Of a stretch of 64,000 nt of DNA, positions 55,321 through 62,216 are shown piece by piece. Source of the stretch: Myxococcales bacterium (lineage in GTDB: Bacteria > Myxococcota_A > Polyangia > Polyangiales > Polyangiaceae); assembly GCA_016706225.1 (NCBI GenBank), contig JADJKB010000015.1, positions 1 through 64,000 on the forward strand, written 5' to 3'. A program made the position numbers and the translations under genes. Under the pieces are notes generated by a model. It had not been told where the DNA came from. It saw only the letters and a list, made by a program, of their open reading frames with translations, and did not search any database. How positions within the stretch are numbered: the first letter of the stretch is position 1; each line of letters begins with the position of its first letter.

Positions 55321-55743
55321 TCACGGGCACGCATCACTGCTGGTTGTCGAGCACACAGACCACTCCCCGCTTGCAACCAGATCCTCGATGTACGTGGTCG
55401 AACCGACCATGTACGCCACCCCGCTCTTTAGATCGCGGATGCAGCCGTTCTGCGCGTTGATCCCACCCGTGCCGCCCCAACAGGCAATGATATCTGAGCC
55501 CGTGAAGCAGTTCTGCTGCTCGTCGAGCCGGAATCCGGCGATCGTCAGGCACTCACTCGCGCAACTCGTCGCCATTGGCGGACACGGTCCCGACGCTCCG
55601 TCACCCGCATCGGGTGCCGTCGACGTTTCGGAAGGTGCACACTGCAGCATCAGCAACATCCACAGAAGCAGAAAGCCTCTGCTCCCGGCGTTCGCGATTG
55701 GACGAGAGCCCGCGTTTCGGGCGGGAGAGCAGCGCCGACTCAT
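55321..55743 (-). CDS. small lipoprotein downstream of a subtilase
   Basis: 140 residues. A lipobox at LMLQC (Cys 35) follows a hydrophobic segment; the n-region is long, so a later start (for example the Met of MLLMLQC) is possible. The mature part has eight Cys (CPPMATSCASECL; QNCFTGSDIIACWGG; NGCIRD; SVCSTTSSDACP), indicating disulphides. No family recognised. Its start is 9 bases after the subtilase stop, so it is probably co-expressed with that protease, as a partner, inhibitor or substrate. Confidence 0.6.
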   Translation of the reverse strand: MSRRCSPARNAGSRPIANAGSRGFLLLWMLLMLQCAPSETSTAPDAGDGASGPCPPMATSCASECLTIAGFRLDEQQNCFTGSDIIACWGGTGGINAQNGCIRDLKSGVAYMVGSTTYIEDLVASGEWSVCSTTSSDACP

Positions 55744-55752
55744 CGTTCCTCC

Positions 55753-57864
55753 TCAATGAAGGAGCGGATCACCGCTATGGTAGTAGTCCGCGCTCCAGAC
55801 GACCCGACCGCCAGACGGCACGTTGTATCCGATCGCTTGCATCTCGAGACAACGCCCGCTGATAATCGATTGGGTGAACACAAAATGCGACCTCAGGTTG
55901 TATGAGTTATCCCACGCGATGACCTCGGGAGGTCCGCCGCCCGCGGGGCAGGTGTTGACGACCTTGAAATCGATATCTGCGACGCTGTCGAGGTTCGGTT
56001 CGTGCCAGAAAGTGGCCCACTTCCACTGCCGGACCCAGCTGCTCTCGGGACCCGCGTCGCCGACCGTCCACTTGACGGTCTGCCCGTTGTACACGGTGAC
56101 CTGCCTCCAACCCCAACCCCACGGGCCTGTCAGATCATACGACGAGTGCATTCTCAATCGGCCTGCGCCCGAACGCGTCGACATGTAGTCAGTATTGATC
56201 TGTCCTGTGTCTGCGTCCCAACCGTCTGCGAGCATCAGCATGTTGACAAGAATGGCTTGAGCTGGCGTCGATGCGCCAAGGTACTGACGCAGGCTTCCCG
56301 CAGCACCGGCCGCCACCGGGGCGGCGATGGAGGTTCCCCCAATTTCGTACTGGTAGTATGCGAGATATCCGGAGGAGAACGGCTGGCGGTAGAGAAGACG
56401 GATGTTTCCCGGGGTAACCAGATCGACACCCCATGTGCTCGTCAAGAGGCCAGTCCAAGTCCGAATGGGCAGCCCGCCGCGTGATGCTCCGTCCAACATC
56501 GGAAGGGCGCGGTAGTCCAGCGAATCGTCGATCGACTTGAGCCCGCTCACTCCGAGGGTCTCGGTCCGAAAAGCTGGCCAAGTCACCCGACAGCCCATCG
56601 TTGGCGGGTCGTTGCCGACCGAGAAACTCGAAAGCATTCCGGATGCCAGCGCCGACGCGAGTAGCCCATTCACACCGTCGGGATTGGCGAAGCGGTTGCA
56701 TATTGTGCTTCCCTCGCCGCCCCCGGAGTAGTTGAACACGTCAACGCCATCCGAGACTGCGCGCTCGATAGCGCGCACGAACGCTTGATTATCGCCGCCC
56801 CAGTAGAAATAGATGCGTGCGTCCCGCAGCGACCCGCTCCGGTCCTGCTGCGCCTGCGTGTTCGTACCCGGGTAGACAGAATCCTGCCCGCTCTCGATAC
56901 TCCCCGAGGCCGCCGCCGTAACGATTGTACCGTGCGCGTCGCCGTTGGGGTTCGATGTCGTGGTGATGGGGCAGCCGCTGACCTTGCAGTCGCGGACCAT
57001 CATCAGGCGGGTTCCGCCGCCCGCCGCGTTCCATCCAACGTGGCTCGGATTGATAATGTTCGGATCGTAGATTCCGATGCGGATCGGCCCACCGCTTCGG
57101 CTTCCGGCGGCGCCGGTGTACCCCCCAAGGTTCATGGTGCTCATCAGCGTGCCCAACCGGACATTCCTGCCCGTCCATTCAGCGTGGTTCTGCCACTTCG
57201 TCGACAAGTGGAGTTCCGAGACATCGGGGTGCTTCAGGACCGCTTTCGCGACGGCGACGGAAACTACTGCATGGACCTGATTCACGAGCCACCGCTTCTC
57301 AACGCTGGTCGCCCCGTTCGCCGCCAGCCACTCGATCAACGGTTTCTGCAGGGGTTCGAGTTGTTTTTCGCGGCCTGCGATGAAAATCGCCCGCGCTGCG
57401 TCGTTGGCGTTGGCGGAGTGGAAGGCGGCCCAGTCGATCGGAGACTCATCGAGCGTGATTGCCACGGCGACGAGCTCGCTGTCCGCCTTCTTCGACAGTT
57501 CCTGCAGGACGAAGTCGTTTGGGGCTGTCGCTGGGAGCTTCGGCGCGGCAGCCTCCCACGCCGCCTTCGCGGCCGCGTAGTCGTGTTGCTCGGACGTGAA
57601 GATTGCCTCTGACGGCGCCTGCCTGGAAACGGCAGCTCCGTTCCCGACGAGTTGAACGCCGTCCGTCTCGGTAGCCTCGAACGCAGACGCTGTCTGGGAC
57701 TGTGCGGGATCCCGATTGGGGGATGTCGAACAAGCCACGGCTAGGCACACTAACGACCAGGCGACGCTGTTCGCTCTTCGTCGCACGAGCGTGAGACGCT
57801 CCGTGCCGTGAAGTCTCGGACCGTCCGCGCGCTTTATCAAAACGAAAGAAGGCGGTGTGTTCAT
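55753..57864 (-). CDS. secreted subtilisin-like protease lipoprotein
   Basis: 703 residues. Lipobox LAVAC near 44. A prodomain-like region (about 90-215) is followed by an S8 domain: the Asp block reads IRIGIYDPNI (canonical D-T/S-G replaced by D-P-N), the His block NGDAHGTIVTAAA near 325, and the Ser block GGTSIAAPVAAG near 530. The Asp, His and Ser are all present. A C-terminal region of about 150 residues is beta-rich and aromatic. Codon use is less GC-biased than in neighbouring genes, suggesting recent acquisition. Confidence 0.82.
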   Translation of the reverse strand: MNTPPSFVLIKRADGPRLHGTERLTLVRRRANSVAWSLVCLAVACSTSPNRDPAQSQTASAFEATETDGVQLVGNGAAVSRQAPSEAIFTSEQHDYAAAKAAWEAAAPKLPATAPNDFVLQELSKKADSELVAVAITLDESPIDWAAFHSANANDAARAIFIAGREKQLEPLQKPLIEWLAANGATSVEKRWLVNQVHAVVSVAVAKAVLKHPDVSELHLSTKWQNHAEWTGRNVRLGTLMSTMNLGGYTGAAGSRSGGPIRIGIYDPNIINPSHVGWNAAGGGTRLMMVRDCKVSGCPITTTSNPNGDAHGTIVTAAASGSIESGQDSVYPGTNTQAQQDRSGSLRDARIYFYWGGDNQAFVRAIERAVSDGVDVFNYSGGGEGSTICNRFANPDGVNGLLASALASGMLSSFSVGNDPPTMGCRVTWPAFRTETLGVSGLKSIDDSLDYRALPMLDGASRGGLPIRTWTGLLTSTWGVDLVTPGNIRLLYRQPFSSGYLAYYQYEIGGTSIAAPVAAGAAGSLRQYLGASTPAQAILVNMLMLADGWDADTGQINTDYMSTRSGAGRLRMHSSYDLTGPWGWGWRQVTVYNGQTVKWTVGDAGPESSWVRQWKWATFWHEPNLDSVADIDFKVVNTCPAGGGPPEVIAWDNSYNLRSHFVFTQSIISGRCLEMQAIGYNVPSGGRVVWSADYYHSGDPLLH

Positions 57865-58493
57865 TCCAACTCTCCGACTTTCCCGGCACCGAGGTGCCGC
57901 CAGCTATGCGGCATCCGGCGGAAGCACCGGCGTAGCCGCGAACCCCCGCATGTGCCCCCGGCGCGCTTCTTCGACGCGTTCGAGGCACGCGCGAACTGCA
58001 CCCGGCACTCAGCGACTCTCCGCAGGCGCCGCCAGCCGACGCCGCAGGAAACGAGGGGAAATCGCAGGAAGTCGCGGCTATCGCGCAGAGAGAGAGAGAG
58101 AGCAATTTGCATGCTCGACCCGAGCGTGCCGCGCTGAATACCGATTTCGCTCACGACCAACCCCATCGCGAAGCTATGGGCTCTGCACGTTTGGGTCAAG
58201 GCGAGACTGTGAACGCAGTGCGGCAGGTCACATGTCGAGTTGACCGCCGTCATCTGCTGCGCAACGGGACGCGCCGGGGTCGTGGTCAGGGGAGGAGACT
58301 GCCAAGAACACGGGAACTGAAGAGACGCGAAGTCCAAGAAGTGGGTGGGACATGTGGCACGAGCCATGACCACGGATGGTGCAAGACCGGTCCTTCGACT
58401 CTTTCACCGTGCAGCTCAACCTGGAAGATTTGGCGAGGATTGGCCGCCAAGCCGCACCGTCAAATCGCAGGGCGACGCGCCCGCCGAAAAGCA
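57865..58493. other. gap of about 630 bases with no assignable gene
   Basis: I see no coding signal on either strand. The one local pattern is an AG dinucleotide run of about eight units at 58086-58102. It lies between the subtilase start and the terminator of a truncated minus-strand gene and should contain the subtilase promoter. Confidence 0.5.
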
Positions 58494-58525
58494 AAGAGGC
58501 AGCGCCCTCTCGGGCACTGCCTCTT
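58494..58525 (-). terminator. terminator for the truncated minus-strand gene
   Basis: AAGAGGCAGCGCCC (58494-58507) and GGGCACTGCCTCTT (58512-58525) pair with one mismatch around the loop TCTC. On the minus strand the hairpin is followed by CTCTTTGCTTTTC, a T-rich tail. It lies 22 bases after the stop at 58548. Confidence 0.65.
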
Positions 58526-58547
58526 CGTCGTCGGGCTCGACTTCTCG

Positions 58548-58796
58548 TCAGCTCCAGCTACGCGGCTGGCCGTTGCCACTTGCGTGCGCGGGCGGCGAGA
58601 TGTCCTTGGCGCGGTCGCCGAGGATGGTCGCCTTGCGGGTGACCCAGCGCTCGCGGTCGTAGTTGTCGAGGTTCTTGTTGAGCACGACCTGGAAGCAGGC
58701 TCCGGAGCAGCTTGGCGCCGAAGCCTCGGCTTCCGTGGCCGCGTCAGCGGCGTCAGTCGTCGCGTCGGAGCCCGCGTCAGCACCTGCCGCGCCGCC
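58548..58796 (-). pseudogene. 3' end of a secreted protein gene, cut by repeat copy 2
   Basis: The frame reads an Ala/Asp/Ser linker (GADAGSDATTDAADAATEAEA), then SCSGACFQVVLNKNLDNYD and RERWVTRKATILGDRAKD, stopping at 58548. The linker and C-x-x-x-C fit the local lipoprotein style. Everything 5' of 58796 has been replaced by the 706-bp repeat, so the signal sequence and start are gone. The intact terminator behind it shows it was once an expressed gene. Confidence 0.65.
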
Positions 58797-59502
58797 GGCG
58801 ACACCCTGTGCCGGATGAACAAGCCGGAAGAGGCGTGGCCGCACTACGTGACGGGCTTCGAGCTCGGCCCCAACGATCCGAACCTGATTGCGCTGGGCAT
58901 GCAGTGCCTGTGGGATCACAAGGCGATCGAAAATCACCACGACGAGTTGCTCGACCTGGCGGAGAAACACCCGGGGTCGTGGCTCAACTACTTCGCGATC
59001 GAGATCGTGTACCGAGGCGAAGAGCACAAGGGCGTCGAGAAGAAGTACCGCCCGCGGGGCTACGACGAGGGGCCGAAGAAGGATTGATGCCTCCCCTCGT
59101 CGCCGCTTCGCGGCGCCGGTCCCCTCCTGACGCGGCAGCGCGCGCCGGCTGACGTCGCGCCAAGACCACGGCGCCCCGCCGATGGCGCGCGCTGCGCGCG
59201 TGGAGGGGACGCGTCGCTCCGCGCCTGTGACGACGTCGCTTCGATGACGGCGGCGGATGGGCGCCGGTGCCACGAGTGGCGATCGCCACCGGCGAAGGCG
59301 CTGTCGCCACCTCTCGGCGTGGGTGAAGTCGTCGAAATCGCAGGCGGGCGTCGCGGGCACGCCTGTTGCGAAGGCATGCCTCGTGTCCGGCACGCCGACG
59401 TACGCACGCCGCCGCCCGGAGGCGACCGCGCTCCACCAGGTCGTGCGCGACAATCTCCTCACGCTCTACGCTGCGGCGGAGGACGGCTTCGCCTCGCCGC
59501 TG
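58797..59502 (+). repeat. 706-bp direct repeat, copy 2
   Basis: Second copy of 49869-50574. It contains a 291-base 3' fragment of a TPR membrane gene (ending at 59087), the GC-rich intergenic DNA and the IS91 N-terminus up to FASPL. The fragment's frame is open back to 58107 but only through unrelated sequence. The first 183 bases carry 17 synonymous-type changes and one codon change (Ala to Asn) relative to copy 1. Confidence 0.95.
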
Positions 59503-60633
59503 TACAGGCGCGAGCTCGCGGCGTCCCTGGCGGCAAGAGCGGCGCGGTCACGGTCGTGCAACGCGTCAACTCGGACTTGCGACTCAGCCCGCACCTGCAC
59601 TCCCTGTTTCTCGACGGAGTGTTCACCGAAGACGAAGGCGGCGAGCTCGTCTTCCATCCGCTGCCCTTCCTCACCAACGACGACGTCGGTGGCATTCTCC
59701 AGATCGTGCGTGCGCGCGTCCTCGCGCTCTTGCGGCGCAAGGGCGTGATCGAGGACGACGCAGTCGCCCGCGACGCCAAGCTCGCTGACAGCGAGCCCGC
59801 CCTCGCCGCGCTCGCAGCCGCGTCCGTCACCGGCACGCTGCCCGCAGGTCCCGCCCTTCGCCGTCGAGACCCCATCCAGCTCCGCTGCGAGGCGGAGCTC
59901 CACACCAAGGCCCTGTGCGCCACGGAGGGTGGCTTCTCGCTCCACGCCGCAACGACGGCGAGGGCCGGCGATGCCGCGGGACGAGAGGCACTGTGCGCCC
60001 CTTCGGGCATCACGAAGCGCGTCAAGTACATCCTGCGCCCGCCGATCGCGAACGAACGCGTCCAGCTCCTTGGCGACGACCTCGTGCGCCTCGTCCTCAA
60101 GAGGCCGTTCAGCGACGGGACCTTCGCGCTCGACCTCGACCCGCTCGCCCTCCTGGTGCGGCTCGCGACCACGGTGCCACCTCCCGGCTTCCACACCGTC
60201 AGGTACGCCGGCGTGCTCGCCGCCGCCAGCAAGTGGGAGAGCCCGAGTCGTTCCCCCTCCGCCGTCGCCGGCACCCTCGGCGCATGCAGAAGGCGACCCG
60301 AGTTGCACGACGAGCTGCGCGACCTGCAGCCCGAAGGCGAAGGACAAGCCGGCCACCCATCGTTCGGGATATCGCCCCTGGCGGAGCTGCTCATGCGCGC
60401 GTTCAAGATCGACGTCGAGCGCTGCGACAACTGCGGTGGGCGAATGAAGCTCCGTCACCTCGTCATGGCCACGGCCAGCATCGAGAGATACCTCGCGTGG
60501 CTCGGCGAGCCGTCCGATCCGCCACGCCTCGCACCCGCACGCGGTCCACCCTACTTCAAGCACCCCGCCATCCGCCGGCGGCTGGCCCGACCCTGGCGAG
60601 CCTGCTCAGGCGGAGCTGTTCGACGCGCACTGA
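59368..60633 (+). pseudogene. second IS91-like transposase remnant (B), internally deleted
   Basis: The N-terminus, identical to remnant A up to 59502, jumps straight to YRRELAA and then, after a frame change, GGKSGAVTVVQRVNSDLRLSP; about 150 residues including the CPSC zinc block are missing. The rest follows well: ILRPPIANERVQLLGDDLVR, FHTVRYAGVLAAASKW, CDNCGGRMKLRHLVM, ending near AELFDAH at 60633 after another shift. At the DNA level this core is clearly diverged from remnant A, so it is a different IS91-family member. Confidence 0.8.
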
Positions 60634-60842
60634 CGCGCGCTCGAGGACGCAGACCTCCGTCCACTGCCCCGACTCGAGGACCTGCCCCCGAGCTCAGGTT
60701 CGAGCGAAGCACCCAACGGCCCCTTGGGCCCTCGACCACGCCGGCCGGAGCCTTTCTCGCAACGACCTCGCCCTCTCTGGCCCCTCGCTGCCTCCGCGCG
60801 CCCTCCATCGAGGGTGCTTCAGAACTCGCGCACCGGCGTGCT

Positions 60843-60859
60843 AAAAAGCAATGCTTTTT
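60843..60859. terminator. AT-rich hairpin between IS91-B and the OmpA-like gene
   Basis: AAAAAGCA (60843-60850) and TGCTTTTT (60852-60859) pair around a single base. It may act as a terminator on either strand; it lies 36 bases after the OmpA-like stop. The 60634-60894 stretch holds nothing else I recognise. Confidence 0.4.
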
Positions 60860-60894
60860 CGTGCTGCCGACAAAACGTGCGTTCGCGTCGACGG

Positions 60895-61425
60895 CTACTC
60901 ACACTCGCGAACGACGACCTTGAAGGTCACTCGCGGACCCCCGCTTCCTTCATCCTGGTTGCTCCCGGCATCGACCACGGCGCCGCGATCGACAGGGATC
61001 AGCCGCCTGGCCTTCACCCCATTCCGGACCAGGACCTCGATCACACTGTTCGCTCGCGCGATTCCCAGGCCCACCGTCCCCTCGGAAGGGTCGGCGTGGC
61101 CCTGGACGCGCACCAGGAGGTAGCGTCGCTCAACCGACTCGGCCAGGCTCTTGAGCTCTGCGAGCTGCGCCTCGGGAACCGTCGCCGAGCGAAGCGGAAA
61201 GTCAACTGTCATCCGAATTCGGTAGCCTACGAGATCACTAGTGCACTCGTGCCACTGACCGTCCGCGGGGAGCCCCGCGTCGTGCGGCGGTGGGACTGCC
61301 TTGGGTGTCGCGCTTGTGAGCGCAGGTGAAACGGCTGCCTTGGGTGCTTCAGAACCGGAGCAGCCTGATTGGGCGCCGGCCACCACTAGGGCGCAGATCC
61401 GAATCAAGCGCACGGGCAGCTCCAC
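60895..61425 (-). CDS. OmpA-like lipoprotein
   Basis: 176 residues from GTG 61425 (the frame is open to an ATG at 61521, which would give an unusually long n-region). Lipobox QSGC follows IRICALVVAGA. The C-terminal 100 residues fit an OmpA-type peptidoglycan-binding domain: an extended region before VRVQGHADPSEG, then LGIARANSVIEVLVRNGVKARRL. HADPSE replaces the more common HTDxxG, and RANSVIEVLV matches the RAxxVxxxL helix. It likely anchors to peptidoglycan. The start is uncertain. Confidence 0.7.
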   Translation of the reverse strand: MELPVRLIRICALVVAGAQSGCSGSEAPKAAVSPALTSATPKAVPPPHDAGLPADGQWHECTSDLVGYRIRMTVDFPLRSATVPEAQLAELKSLAESVERRYLLVRVQGHADPSEGTVGLGIARANSVIEVLVRNGVKARRLIPVDRGAVVDAGSNQDEGSGGPRVTFKVVVRECE

Positions 61426-61530
61426 GACACAGACCGAGCACAGCACCGGCGGCCCGGGACGCAACCCATTTCTTCGCGCAAGGACACTGCGCTTGACGAT
61501 CGCCGTATCCGGGCTGAACACTCCCGAGCG

Positions 61531-61781
61531 ATGGCGGCGAAGCGAGCGCCCGGCCGGCCGAGAAAACGCGAGACCAAATTCTCGCGCTGGATCGATGCCT
61601 CGAGATGACGCGCGACGACGTGGCCGTCGCGCTCGGGATCAACCGCACTCACCTCGACAAGGTGTGCCGTGGCGCTCGGCGCCCTGGGCTCGCGCTCGCG
61701 CTTGGGATCGAGAAGCTGACGCAGAGCGCGATACCGGCGGGGGAGTGGCTGAAAGTTCGGATCGAACGGGATGGTCCGTAG
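61531..61781 (+). pseudogene. HTH DNA-binding gene, frameshifted
   Basis: ATG 61531 begins MAAKRAPGRPRKRETKFSRW and stops at 61606. The second frame continues from 61605 with MTRDDVAVALGINRTHLDKV and CRGARRPGLALALGIEKLTQ, a Cro/XRE-like HTH. The two parts join naturally as one protein of about 82 residues if the frame is corrected near 61600. Alternatively, the 58-residue ORF from ATG 61605 could be made by itself. Whether this is a pseudogene or a short active regulator is unclear. Confidence 0.5.
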
Positions 61782-61792
61782 ACCTACAAATC

Positions 61793-61939
61793 ATCGTCGT
61801 CGTCGGGCCTGTGGACTTGTGGGCAAGCCGCAGGCTTGTCCAAGCGCTTGGGGACAAGCAAGCCGGGCATGGTCGTGAAGTGACGGCTTGTCCCCAGGCG
61901 CGGCAAGTCCACAGGCCACCCGCAATCGTCGTCGTCGGG
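61793..61939. repeat. MITE-like inverted repeat flanked by direct repeats
   Basis: 14-base inverted repeats GGCCTGTGGACTTG (61806-61819) and CAAGTCCACAGGCC (61904-61917) bound about 110 bases. Inside, TGGGGACAAGC and GCTTGTCCCCA form a second, nested pair. A 15-base direct repeat ATCGTCGTCGTCGGG occurs at 61793-61807 and 61925-61939. No ORF of a transposase. Elsewhere, 61940-62216 shows nothing assignable. Confidence 0.65.
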
Positions 61940-62216
61940 GAGGCGGAGTTGTCGCTCAGCAAGCCCGATCTGCAGTTGGCCCCTCACCGGACGATCCGCG
62001 CAAGCGCTCGCACAGCTACCCGCATCGAAGGAAAGTTGAAAGCAAGAGAAAGGCGCGAGCAAGTGGGGTCGGTCACAGCCAGACGGTGAGCACACGCCAC
62101 CTGCCGAGGTAGGACGCGCCCCCACACGCGTCCGGCAGAGTTGAGCGCTGTCGGTGAGCATGGTTCGCCGGTGAGCGAGAATCTCTCAGTCGGCGAGTTC
62201 TATTGGAGGTGGCGGG

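Noticed and set aside
58086..58102. AG dinucleotide run as a regulatory element
   Set aside because: Simple repeat without a nearby gene start; no further structure.
58107..59087. 326-codon plus-strand frame ending in the TPR fragment
   Set aside because: Accidental fusion: its first two thirds are unrelated non-coding sequence read through to the repeat's gene fragment.
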